This document shows, piece by piece, positions 46,799 through 55,093 of a DNA stretch of 64,000 nucleotides (position 1 is the first letter of the stretch; each line of letters starts with the position of its first letter). The stretch comes from Thalassotalea agarivorans (GTDB lineage: Bacteria; Pseudomonadota; Gammaproteobacteria; Enterobacterales; Alteromonadaceae). The stretch spans positions 3,077,046 to 3,141,045 of the forward strand of contig NZ_AP027363.1 of NCBI RefSeq assembly GCF_030295955.1, given 5' to 3'. The notes beneath the pieces are model-generated. The model was not told where the DNA came from and ran no database searches. It worked only from the letters and a program-made list of their open reading frames with translations. Made by a program: the position numbers and the translations under genes.

Positions 46799-47473
46799 TT
46801 AGGCCGATGGAGTTAACATTAATTGCTGATAAACAAGTCCTGCTTGCGTGCGATTTAACACTTCAAGCTTAAGTAAAATAGCAGACACATGCTTTTTGAC
46901 AGTGGTTTCTTTTATATCCAAATCGTATGCGATTTGTTTATTTAATTGGCCATCTGCAATTCTCGCGAGCACGGTGTATTGCTGAGGTGTTAATTGTGCA
47001 AGTTGCTTCGCTAATTTTTTATGCTCTTTGGCACTGTCATCATTGGCAGCATCAATACCTGAAGGCAACCAAACATCACCATCAAGTACGGTATTAATTG
47101 CACTCGAAATGGTTTCCAAATCTGCAGCTTTTGGGATAAAAGCACTAGCACCATAGTTAATCGCTTTTTGCATAATCTCTGGGTTATCGTCTGACGACAC
47201 CATGATCACCACAATATCAGGATAATGATTTTGCAGCTGAGTGAGGCCGGTAAAGCCATCATTGCCGGGCATATGCAAATCGAGAAATATCATTTCTAGC
47301 GCTGGCGTACTTTCAACGATAGTTAATAAATCTTGAAAGTTATCTGCTTCGAGAATGTCTTCTTTGGTCACACACTCTACAACAGCGTGTTTTAATGCGG
47401 CGCGAAAAAGCGGGTGATCATCAGCTATCGCTACTTTTGTGGTACTCATGTCTAAATTGCTTTGGGCTAACAT
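46799..47473 (-). CDS. LuxR-family response regulator, second CrbR-like paralogue
   Basis: 224-residue NarL/LuxR-type regulator with receiver (about 10-130; IADDHPLFRAAL, phospho-acceptor Asp65 in MIFLDLHMPG, Lys in AFIPKAAD) and C-terminal HTH (about 160-215; NKQIAYDLDIKETTVKKHVSAILLKLEV). I placed the start at ATG 47473 because GAGG lies 5 nt upstream; an upstream start at 47512 and the internal Met at 47449 lack such a site. It is convergent with the second SSF-kinase, mirroring the first pair, and is the natural reader of the shared operator-like element. Confidence 0.88.
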   Translation of the reverse strand: MLAQSNLDMSTTKVAIADDHPLFRAALKHAVVECVTKEDILEADNFQDLLTIVESTPALEMIFLDLHMPGNDGFTGLTQLQNHYPDIVVIMVSSDDNPEIMQKAINYGASAFIPKAADLETISSAINTVLDGDVWLPSGIDAANDDSAKEHKKLAKQLAQLTPQQYTVLARIADGQLNKQIAYDLDIKETTVKKHVSAILLKLEVLNRTQAGLVYQQLMLTPSA

Positions 47474-47506
47474 GCAAACCTCATTATAGGAATATCTGTT
47501 AAAACA

Positions 47507-47534
47507 AAACAAGCGCTAAATATAGCGCTTGTTT
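47507..47534 (-). terminator. Hairpin terminator of the TonB-receptor gene
   Basis: A 12-bp perfect stem AAACAAGCGCTA/TAGCGCTTGTTT with a 4-nt loop, followed on the minus strand by TGTTTTAAC. It separates the receptor gene from the regulator gene. Confidence 0.75.
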
Positions 47535-47587
47535 ACATTTATAAAAAATGCCACATTGGCCGCTCACCGCAGTGGCACTAGGGAGGA

Positions 47588-49870
47588 TTAGAAACTATAA
47601 CCTACAGTAAGTGCGATAGTTCTTGGGTCACCGTAGTAACCGATTAACGTTGTATCACCGCCTAGACCAGGTGCAAAGCTACCGTCATCTTGAGGTGTTA
47701 CGAACGCGTAGTTACCCACTAAGTATTCTTCATCCGTTAAGTTCTTCAAGTGAAGACCTGCAGTCCAACTACCTTCTGGGCTGTACCAGTTAAGACCTAA
47801 GTTAGCTAAGCCGTAACCTTCTTGCGTTAACAAGTTACCCGTGGTTGTTAGGTCATACTCACTACGGTAGTAGTAGTTACCGTTGATAACGAAATCACCA
47901 ATACCTGTGTAGATATCATAACTAAAGCCAATGTTAGCCGTCGTTTCTGGTGTGTAAGTAATAGTAAATTGATCAGTAATATCAATTGGCAAGCCCGTAT
48001 CAGGGTCAAATGACGTTACTTCTTCAAACGACGAGTCAATTAAGCCCACTGTCGCAAATAGGTTAAAGCTGTCCGTTACCGCCCATTGCGCTTCAAGTTC
48101 TAAACCTGATGCTGTTGAGTTACCGATGTTACCTAAACGTTGGTTAAGATCTGTTGAATCTTCACCCGGCAATACGGTTACGTATTGACGGTCTTGGTGG
48201 TCAAGATAGAACACAGTCGCATTCAAGCGAAGTGCGTCAAACCATTCACTCTTAACACCAATTTCAAATGAATCTACGATTTCTGGATCCGCTGCCGGCT
48301 CTGCTGTAGAAGCACGCGGGTTAAAGGTACCTGATTTGAAACCTTGTGAATAACTTGCATAGAACATCATGTCGTCCGTTGCTTGGTATTCAACGCCAAC
48401 ACGTGGTGTGAAACGAGACCAATCTTCAGAGTCATTTAATACTTCTGGTGTTAATGGACCGCCGTCTCCTGGACGAACATAGCCTGGAATCCAGCCGCTA
48501 TATGGATAAACCGTTTCAAATAGCAAACCGTTGTTTACATTCGCTTCTTTTTCTTCATTAGTGTAACGAGCACCTAATGTAACAGAAAGCTGTTCAGTGA
48601 AGTTGTATGAACCTTGTGCATATACCGCAGTACTTGTACCGTTGTTACAACCACTAACTTCACGTGTTAGGCCAGGTGCACCGAGTGCATTACCTAATAC
48701 TTCTAGAATTGCTTCGAATTGACCACAAGACTCTGAATCAAAATAGTAAACACCTGATACAAAAGATAAGTCTTCACCATCGTAGTTAAGCTGTAATTCT
48801 TGGCTCACCTGTTCATCGTCATAAACCGCTGGAACGTCGAAGATACGTAAGTCTGTGTTATCAAAATCGATATTTGTCGGTGAATAGCTTTCACGCGATG
48901 CTGTTACTGATTTTAATGTCCAGTTTTCCGACAAGTAGAATTCAGCCGTAAAACTAATACCTTCTGTTTCTACTTTGTTCCAAGTAGGTAAACTCGTGTA
49001 AGAGTCATAAACGCTATCTGGTACAGGCGCTTCCGTTAGGATTGAAGGAAGTAAACGGTAACCACCTTTTGAATTTGAATCATCTTCCGTCTTATCGTAA
49101 TTCAAACGGAAGAACATGCTATCTGTTGGCGTCGCTTCAATCGTTAAACGATACGCTAGCACGTCTTTGTTATAGTTTTCTAAATCCTGACCATCTAGAT
49201 CAGATTTTAAATATTCACCAAAACCATCACGATTTAATTTCGCAACAGCAGCACCAATATAAAGTTTGTCATCGATAACAGGAATTTGTGTTGCTACTTT
49301 GAAGTCACGACGTGCGTAATCACCAACTGTTGCATCTAAATCAAGTTCAAAGTCACCTGACATCTTCTTGGTAACATACTTGATAGCACCACCAATGGTA
49401 TTCTTACCATATAGTGTACCTTGTGGGCCACGAAGTACTTCCACTCGCTCAACATCTAAAATGTCTAGTACTGCACCTTGTGGGCGAGCAACATATACAT
49501 CATCAATGTAAATACCAACGCCTGGCTCATAACCCCATAGCGGATCTTCTTGACCAACACCACGCATGAATGCTGTTAGCGTTGAGTTTGTACCACGGCT
49601 AGCTTGAAGCGTTGTATTTGGAGAAAACTGTTGAATCTCAGTTAATACAGCAATACCGTTTTGCTCCATTTGCTGAGCGCCAACTGATGTTACTGATACA
49701 GGTACTGATTGTAAGTTCTCAGCGGTTTTACGCGCCGTTACTTCAATCACTTCTAAACCTGAAGATTCTTCTTGTTGTTGCGCTTGTTCTTCCTCTGCAA
49801 TTGCAAAACCGCTAAATGCTGAAGAAACTGCTATTGCTAGCAAAGTGCGCTTCATACGTTGCTGTCTCAT
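47588..49870 (-). CDS. TonB-dependent outer-membrane receptor
   Basis: 760-residue receptor with a signal peptide (cleaved after about AIA, residue 25), a short linker with a candidate TonB box (LEVIEVTARK), an N-terminal plug (about 40-160: VPVSVTSVG, RGVGQEDPLWGYEPGVGIYIDDVY, VERVEVLRGPQGTLYGKNTIGGAI) and a large barrel ending in LTVGYSF with terminal Phe. ATG 49870 is preceded by AAGGG. Ligand unknown. Its place next to a secreted PHB-depolymerase-like enzyme suggests import of 3-hydroxybutyrate oligomers across the outer membrane, which would be an unusual ligand for this family. Confidence 0.9.
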   Translation of the reverse strand: MRQQRMKRTLLAIAVSSAFSGFAIAEEEQAQQQEESSGLEVIEVTARKTAENLQSVPVSVTSVGAQQMEQNGIAVLTEIQQFSPNTTLQASRGTNSTLTAFMRGVGQEDPLWGYEPGVGIYIDDVYVARPQGAVLDILDVERVEVLRGPQGTLYGKNTIGGAIKYVTKKMSGDFELDLDATVGDYARRDFKVATQIPVIDDKLYIGAAVAKLNRDGFGEYLKSDLDGQDLENYNKDVLAYRLTIEATPTDSMFFRLNYDKTEDDSNSKGGYRLLPSILTEAPVPDSVYDSYTSLPTWNKVETEGISFTAEFYLSENWTLKSVTASRESYSPTNIDFDNTDLRIFDVPAVYDDEQVSQELQLNYDGEDLSFVSGVYYFDSESCGQFEAILEVLGNALGAPGLTREVSGCNNGTSTAVYAQGSYNFTEQLSVTLGARYTNEEKEANVNNGLLFETVYPYSGWIPGYVRPGDGGPLTPEVLNDSEDWSRFTPRVGVEYQATDDMMFYASYSQGFKSGTFNPRASTAEPAADPEIVDSFEIGVKSEWFDALRLNATVFYLDHQDRQYVTVLPGEDSTDLNQRLGNIGNSTASGLELEAQWAVTDSFNLFATVGLIDSSFEEVTSFDPDTGLPIDITDQFTITYTPETTANIGFSYDIYTGIGDFVINGNYYYRSEYDLTTTGNLLTQEGYGLANLGLNWYSPEGSWTAGLHLKNLTDEEYLVGNYAFVTPQDDGSFAPGLGGDTTLIGYYGDPRTIALTVGYSF

Positions 49871-49945
49871 AGAGATACCCTTGTTGTAATTTTGTCACTA
49901 TTTTTATTGTTCTTATTCACTCTATCGTAAAGTTTCAAAAAAAGA

Positions 49946-49967
49946 ATTTGTACGATAGTAGTATATG
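49946..49967 (-). promoter_or_regulatory. Diverged operator-like element upstream of the TonB receptor
   Basis: On the minus strand CATATACTACTATCGTACAA aligns with the bdhA element at 14 of 22 positions over its full length (49946-49967), keeping TATA-nn-ACTAT-n-GTA. It is about 76 bp upstream of the receptor ATG. Confidence 0.4.
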
Positions 49968-50019
49968 GATCGATGACTATTTACCTATTGAAACATCATA
50001 ATAACCCCATGATTTTTAA

Positions 50020-50922
50020 TTATTTTTTCAAATCCAGCTGCCATCTGCTGACAATATCTTGAGCTGTAGAAAGCGAATTTTCGATAAAAAATGGTCCTGA
50101 AGTACCACCCATTTTTTCATCAGGATTGACGAAAATGCCATGCCCCTTTTCGGCAACTTTTATCAAGGTGACTGTCGCTTTATCCGCGGTTGGCCAAAAG
50201 GTCATTTTCATATCACCTTGCGCATCACTCGTTGACGTTTTCACTTTGTGTAAGTGCGCCCAGCGTTTTGCAATAACATCGGCATTAACCGCTGCTACTA
50301 TGGCGTCCTTGGTGCCCGTCCACACAATAATGTTTGGGTAGGAACCTTGATATGTTGCATCGGCTTGAATAACACCTTGTGGATCATTTGGACCTGTTCT
50401 CATGCAAGCAATCGCTTTGATTAAATCATTAGCACAGCCAAAAGGTACGCCTGCTATAATTGCCCCTGCAGAAAACATAGAAGGATAATGAGATAACAAG
50501 ACATCTGCCATTGCACCACCAGCCGAAAGACCGACAATGTACACTTGTTCACTTTCTGTATGTTGTTTCGCCGATAGAATAACGTTTTTCAGCGATAAGG
50601 TCTCGCCTTGATCTTTGTTTATATCCGCTTGAGAGAACCAATTAAAACAGCGTTTTACATTGTTTTTGTCGCTTTGCTGCGGTAGCAATAAGTTAAACTG
50701 ATGCTGTTTTGCTAGCTCTGTGAATCCCGATTGTTCAGCAAACGCCACTGCATCTTGAGCACAGCCATGAAGCAAGACCACCAACGGGGCCTTATTACTG
50801 TTAACGATCAAGTTGCTGGTAAGTTCACCAGGGTTATCACCAAAATCATTAAAGGATTGCGCCGATACCTGCATTGCACAGATAAGGGAGATAACTGCAA
50901 TGAATTGTTGTTTTATTCGCAT
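50020..50922 (-). CDS. Secreted PHB-depolymerase-like esterase
   Basis: 300-residue alpha/beta hydrolase of the PHB depolymerase/feruloyl esterase-like family. A signal peptide (about 1-22, cleavage after VSAQ or VSA) sends it out of the cytoplasm. The oxyanion strand VVLLHGCAQD is diagnostic for this family; the nucleophile is Ser133 in GLSAGG, with Asp206 (GTKDAIV) and His261 (KGHGIFV). There is no C-terminal substrate-binding or linker domain, so it may act on oligomers or soluble polymer rather than crystalline granules. Start is ATG 50922, with GGAG 8 nt upstream; an in-frame start at 50958 would spoil the signal peptide. Confidence 0.82.
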   Translation of the reverse strand: MRIKQQFIAVISLICAMQVSAQSFNDFGDNPGELTSNLIVNSNKAPLVVLLHGCAQDAVAFAEQSGFTELAKQHQFNLLLPQQSDKNNVKRCFNWFSQADINKDQGETLSLKNVILSAKQHTESEQVYIVGLSAGGAMADVLLSHYPSMFSAGAIIAGVPFGCANDLIKAIACMRTGPNDPQGVIQADATYQGSYPNIIVWTGTKDAIVAAVNADVIAKRWAHLHKVKTSTSDAQGDMKMTFWPTADKATVTLIKVAEKGHGIFVNPDEKMGGTSGPFFIENSLSTAQDIVSRWQLDLKK

Positions 50923-50981
50923 GTTTGACACTCCATTTATACCCTTACCAGTGTGCACGGGAATTTTTGTTTATCCTATGG

Positions 50982-50992
50982 TACTTTAGTGC
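50982..50992 (-). promoter_or_regulatory. Operator core upstream of the depolymerase gene
   Basis: On the minus strand GCACTAAAGTA matches the GCACTAnnGTA core of the bdhA and MFS elements, 60 bp upstream of the depolymerase ATG. The flanking bases are not conserved, so this alone would be weak. Confidence 0.4.
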
Positions 50993-51026
50993 CCATTGGC
51001 GCTCGACTGAGACATCAAAGATAATT

Positions 51027-51320
51027 ATGCAAGAATTTGGACAACCACAAATCACCTACGACCAAGGCATTGTTAGCTATACCTTCAATGAAGATTGGCA
51101 ACAAGAAGATATCGCCCAACTCGCTAGCACGATACTAGGCAAATTAGACGGATTTAATCAGCTCGAACATATCGCTGGCGCTGACAGAGAAGATTTCAGA
51201 CTAAAGCAAGGTGACATTGTGTTTAAATTAAGTTTTGACATGTACAGTCAATCGATTTGGCTTGAAGGTGAAGACCAAGCAGCGCGCGAATATCTAGCGA
51301 CACTTTTCAACAAGGGTTAA
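51027..51320 (+). CDS. Small conserved protein, DUF3630-like
   Basis: 97 residues, tentatively of the DUF3630 type known from gammaproteobacteria. The start at ATG 51027 (MQEFGQPQITYDQ) is chosen because the frame upstream to 50925 has no domain character and overlaps promoter sequence. The protein is acidic, mixed alpha/beta, with no signal or membrane segment: it reads as a small soluble domain with LKQGDIVFKLSFDMYSQSIWLEGE strands. Function unknown. It is 7 bp upstream of the DUF523 gene and probably co-transcribed. Confidence 0.75.
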   Translation: MQEFGQPQITYDQGIVSYTFNEDWQQEDIAQLASTILGKLDGFNQLEHIAGADREDFRLKQGDIVFKLSFDMYSQSIWLEGEDQAAREYLATLFNKG

Positions 51321-51327
51321 CGCAGCG

Positions 51328-51783
51328 ATGGAAAAAATACTGATTAGTGCCTGTTTTCTTGGCGAAAAAGTCCGCTATAACGGTGAAATTAAAACAGCGC
51401 CAAATAGCATCATTGCCAGCTGGCACGAGCAAGGTAGGCTAGTTAGTGTATGTCCTGAAGTAAGCGGTGGATTACCTGTGCCAAGAGCAGCAGCGGAGCA
51501 GCAGGCAACTGGGCTAGTTATCACGCAAGCCGGTGTCGACGTAACCGACGCCTTTACCCGCGGTGCGAACATCGCCTTATCGCTTTGTGAAACACATAAC
51601 ATTCGTTATGCCCTGTTAAAAGAATCGAGTCCATCTTGTGGTAGTAACACCATCTATGATGGTAGCTTTAGCCATCGAAAAATACCTGGACAAGGTGTAA
51701 CGGCAGCCCTGTTAAGCGCGCACGGCATAAAAGTGTTTTCAGAAGAGAATATTGACCAGCTAATTACTATATTAACTGCTTAA
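51328..51783 (+). CDS. DUF523 family protein
   Basis: 151-residue protein of the DUF523 family, recognised by ISACFLGEKVRYNG at the start, VCPEVSGGLPVPRAAAE, and ALLKESSPSCGSNTIYDGSF with the conserved Cys. Cysteines at about 8, 42 and 100 are family-conserved and could bind metal or serve catalysis. Function is not established for the family. Its 3' end overlaps the convergent diguanylate cyclase gene by 12 bp. Confidence 0.9.
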   Translation: MEKILISACFLGEKVRYNGEIKTAPNSIIASWHEQGRLVSVCPEVSGGLPVPRAAAEQQATGLVITQAGVDVTDAFTRGANIALSLCETHNIRYALLKESSPSCGSNTIYDGSFSHRKIPGQGVTAALLSAHGIKVFSEENIDQLITILTA

Positions 51784-52779
51784 CGCGTAGCTACCACCAC
51801 CAAGGTGATTGCTCTGTAAAATAGCGCGCGAGGTTTTTATCATATACTCAGCACTTTCACGTACTGAATATTGACTAACACCAACGGACACATTAACGCG
51901 GGGTAAACTCAAGCCAGACTTACTGCTGACAAACTTGAGTTTAGATACGCCTAAACTAATTTTTTGAGCAATAACGTCGGCAACAGTTTTTTCAACTTCA
52001 GGTAATAAAATCAAAAATTCATCACCACCTGAACGAATAGGCACGCCACTGTCATCAACATAAGTACTGATTTTCTGTGCTACTTTAGCCAACAACACAT
52101 CACTAATTAGCGGGCCAAACCGCTGCGAAAATTGCGCAAAGTCGTCGATATTAACGACAATAGCCGCTAACGATAGGTTTGGATTTTTCCCTTGCCAATG
52201 ATCAATTTGGTTCACTAGCGCTTTACGATTGTAAAATTTGGTGAGCGGATCAAGTAAAGCTTCTTGTTTTGCTTTAGAAATATCTTCTCTCAAGCTATTT
52301 GCTTCTCTACGGGACTTTAACAAGTGCTGACGTAGTTTTAATTGTTCTGTTTTAATCGCACGGGTGGATTGCTTTAACTGCGCTACCGCCTCAATAACAT
52401 CGTTGATGTCATCAGAATCAAGCTTCGCTAGATTGCCATCGATCTTATTGACAAAACCATCGATAGTTTTACTGGTGGTGACCGACGTTTCTTGCACACT
52501 GCGCAGCAGGTCGTCTAAGTCACTTAATAAGGCATGTTTTACTTTATTATGACCAAGTAGATGCTCACGATACACTTCTTCAATGAAAAAGCTGTCGATA
52601 GTTTTCTTGGCATCGATATGTTGGTTTATTGCGGCGATAAGGTCGGCATTGTGCAATGAAACATATTCATAGCACACAGAATAATTTATTGGGTTAGGCG
52701 GTAAAGACCACGTCTTGAGTTGAGCAAGCGATTGACGTAGCTTTTTTTCGGCTTCTGAAGCCGAATCGTGATATTTCAT
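51772..52779 (-). CDS. Diguanylate cyclase (GGDEF), riboswitch-controlled
   Basis: 335-residue cytosolic protein. An N-terminal helical region (1 to about 170) with a predicted coiled coil (about 130-172) leads into a GGDEF domain (about 172-335). The active motif GGDEF is intact at 251-255 (IRSGGDEFLILL), and LLDPLTKFYNRKAL and NIDDFAQF are in place, so it should make c-di-GMP. The RxxD inhibitory site normally 5 residues before GGDEF is absent (DDSG). A c-di-GMP-I riboswitch sits in its long leader, which may replace allosteric feedback. Confidence 0.92.
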   Translation of the reverse strand: MKYHDSASEAEKKLRQSLAQLKTWSLPPNPINYSVCYEYVSLHNADLIAAINQHIDAKKTIDSFFIEEVYREHLLGHNKVKHALLSDLDDLLRSVQETSVTTSKTIDGFVNKIDGNLAKLDSDDINDVIEAVAQLKQSTRAIKTEQLKLRQHLLKSRREANSLREDISKAKQEALLDPLTKFYNRKALVNQIDHWQGKNPNLSLAAIVVNIDDFAQFSQRFGPLISDVLLAKVAQKISTYVDDSGVPIRSGGDEFLILLPEVEKTVADVIAQKISLGVSKLKFVSSKSGLSLPRVNVSVGVSQYSVRESAEYMIKTSRAILQSNHLGGGSYALSS

Positions 52780-53186
52780 TACCTTGTCTTAACTCCATTT
52801 TAGCGCAATATTATTATTAAAATGCTCAATTACTTAGGTAGCAATGCACGTTAAATAGATAGTATAAGAAAAGTTAACGTAAGTTAAGTGATTTAATTCA
52901 GAATGGAGAGGCGCACGCAAAGTACCGACAAGAAACTGGGATAGAAACTAACAAACATAGATAAGCCCCCACTATATCTCATTTGGCAGTCCCGCTATCG
53001 TAGGTTTCCCCTTAGACCGGTAACTTTGCGTCTCTAGCTTTCACTAGATTTGCCCTTAAGAGCCAAAGCTCTGACTCGCATTATAGACTTAATTTCATTG
53101 TTGTAAATAAAAAATTTATATTTTTTATTTACCTAGCACTAAATTTGTTGAAAATATAGAAGACACGAGCGCTAGTTTTTGCTTCA
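52780..53186. other. 407-bp divergent intergenic region with riboswitch
   Basis: Gene-free stretch between the diguanylate cyclase and the TPR/GGDEF-like gene. The minus strand carries the c-di-GMP-I riboswitch (about 52965-53075) and about 200 nt of leader to the cyclase ATG; no strong terminator hairpin was seen in that leader. The plus-strand part near 53100-53186 is very AT-rich and likely holds the promoter of the TPR gene. Confidence 0.8.
52965..53075 (-). ncRNA. Cyclic di-GMP-I riboswitch (GEMM)
   Basis: On the minus strand, the core from 53055 to 52985 reads GGGCAAA, a TCTAG/CTAGA stem with a GAAA-containing loop, then GACGCAAAG, ACCGGTCTAAGG, and GATAGCGGGACTGCC. These are the ordered signature elements of the GEMM-I aptamer (GGGCAAA...GACGCAAAG...CCGG.CTAA...TAGCGGG..GCC). 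It lies in the leader of the diguanylate cyclase gene, about 200 nt before its ATG. Whether it turns expression on or off cannot be told, as no obvious expression platform was found. Confidence 0.9.
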
Positions 53187-55079
53187 ATGAATCTCATGAA
53201 ATGTTTCTCTTTTACTGCTTACCTATTGGCGTTATCTGTCTTAATATCGCTGGTTCTAAGCCCTATTAGCTATAGCCAACAAGCGCTTTCCAGCGAGGAA
53301 GTAGAAGCATTAGTGGAAGATTTGTATCTGCAAGAGGCAAGCAAACTCGATCAGCAGCAAGTGGTGGTGGCAGTGCGCAACTCGCTTAAAAATCGTCACA
53401 GCGTTTCGCCACTAACGCGCATTAAAGCCCATATCCTATTAATTCGACTAGCTAATAATCGGGGTGATTTTGCAAGTGCTTCGGAATTCGCCGGTTCAGG
53501 CCTTCTGCTACCCAACCTACCAGATCAGTATTCTGCCTTGTTTCATTTGCAACTCGCCAAAGGATATTACGTTCAAGGTCAATTTGAAAAAACATTAAGA
53601 GAAGCAAGCACCGCTGCGAGCTTTTTATCTGAGTATCAAGAATCGCAAGCACCGCTGTATATCGAGGCGTTAAGTTATCAAGCAATGGCGCATAGTCTAA
53701 TGGGACAGGTTGAGCAAGCTGACGAATATTTTGATGCCTTGCAGGATGCTTTAGTTAAAAACCCGAGCGCTCAAGATGACGAGACGGTCATTGCCATTAT
53801 CGCCAAAGCGAATTTTTATCAAGGCGACTACCAAAGCGCGATCAACCTCTACGAAAAGCTCCTTACAATTAAGTTTACTGAGCAAAAAACGGCAAATATT
53901 GACGAATATTACTACGAGCTTGGTCGCAGTTATATTCAACTAGGCAATTATGACGATGCGTATAGCGCTTTTTGGGAAGCCAAACTGCATGCAGAAACCA
54001 ATAAAAGCAACATAAGAATGGCGTTTGCTTATCTTGGTCTAGGTAGCGTGCTATTGAATATGGAAGACAACCAACAAGCCTACAATTACCTAATAATGGC
54101 GCGTGATTTATTTAAAGGGCAAAACCAAACGCGTGGCTACTTATCGACGTTAATCTATTTGTCGCAAGCAGCACAGAGACTAGGTAAACCAAACGAACGT
54201 AAGAATGCTCTGAATGACGCCCAACGAATGAGCACAAGTATGCAGTTGTCAGCCGAGCAAATTAACTTATATTTGCTTTTAGCACGCAATGCTATTGCCG
54301 AAGGCAAGATGCAACTTGCCGTGAATTTCTATGAACAATACATTAACAGCTACAAAACCTACTACACCACACGTAGCGGAGCCGCGAGCTTTGCCGAGCA
54401 AAGTGCATTGAAACAACAAAGTCAGTTGATTGCACAAAATTTGCTTGAGAAAAACGAACTAAAGCAAACGTTTGCGATAGAAATGAATCAGCGCAAACAA
54501 GTCATTGCGGTACTTATCGCGTGTTTACTTATTGTGCTGTGCCTTTGTTTTGTCGCTTATGTTAAATACAGGCAGGTCAAACGCAGACTTTCCAATGTGA
54601 ATTACCGGGGTATGGAGCAATTTTGGTTCGACACAGCGAAAACGAAAAATCTTTACCAAAAATACTACAACATGGCGCGTAAGTTCGATTTCCCACTATC
54701 GATTTGTTTAGTCAGTATAGAAAACTGGCAAGAGTTCAAATTTAGATTTAGCCAAAAATCACAACAAGAGTTTAACGAAAAGATAGCGGAAATATTTACC
54801 GAGTACTTAGAAGAGTTTGACTTGTCAGGCAACTTTTCAAGTGGCAGGTTTTTGATCATATTCCCACATCAGCAACCGCAAGATGTGGTAGCAAAACTTA
54901 AAAAATTAGTGACTGCGGTAGAGGTGAGATACTTCACCAGTTTGGGAGGGTTTCAAATTTCGGTCGACTATCAGTGCGATACACCGGAAGTACAAGACAT
55001 TGACCCTTTCATCTTTCTTACTGAGCTAGAACAGTCGCTCGAAGAAAAAATAGCTAAGGGCCATGCCTTTACGATCTAG
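53187..55079 (+). CDS. TPR protein with transmembrane segment and degenerate GGDEF domain
   Basis: 630 residues. A signal peptide (about 1-30) is followed by a large periplasmic TPR region (about 60-390; repeats such as AKANFYQGDYQSAINLYEKLL and GRSYIQLGNYDDAYSAFWEAK), one membrane helix (about 435-458, VIAVLIACLLIVLCLCFVAYV) and a cytosolic domain (about 475-625) with the GGDEF fold. The catalytic motif is replaced by SSGRF (about residues 549-554), so it should be inactive as a cyclase and may act as a sensor or scaffold. It is divergent from the active cyclase. Confidence 0.88.
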   Translation: MNLMKCFSFTAYLLALSVLISLVLSPISYSQQALSSEEVEALVEDLYLQEASKLDQQQVVVAVRNSLKNRHSVSPLTRIKAHILLIRLANNRGDFASASEFAGSGLLLPNLPDQYSALFHLQLAKGYYVQGQFEKTLREASTAASFLSEYQESQAPLYIEALSYQAMAHSLMGQVEQADEYFDALQDALVKNPSAQDDETVIAIIAKANFYQGDYQSAINLYEKLLTIKFTEQKTANIDEYYYELGRSYIQLGNYDDAYSAFWEAKLHAETNKSNIRMAFAYLGLGSVLLNMEDNQQAYNYLIMARDLFKGQNQTRGYLSTLIYLSQAAQRLGKPNERKNALNDAQRMSTSMQLSAEQINLYLLLARNAIAEGKMQLAVNFYEQYINSYKTYYTTRSGAASFAEQSALKQQSQLIAQNLLEKNELKQTFAIEMNQRKQVIAVLIACLLIVLCLCFVAYVKYRQVKRRLSNVNYRGMEQFWFDTAKTKNLYQKYYNMARKFDFPLSICLVSIENWQEFKFRFSQKSQQEFNEKIAEIFTEYLEEFDLSGNFSSGRFLIIFPHQQPQDVVAKLKKLVTAVEVRYFTSLGGFQISVDYQCDTPEVQDIDPFIFLTELEQSLEEKIAKGHAFTI

Positions 55080-55093
55080 ACGTAATACTGAGA

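Noticed and set aside
53187-55079. C-terminal domain as an active diguanylate cyclase
   Set aside because: The GGDEF motif reads SSGRF, losing the catalytic acidic residues; only the fold is kept.
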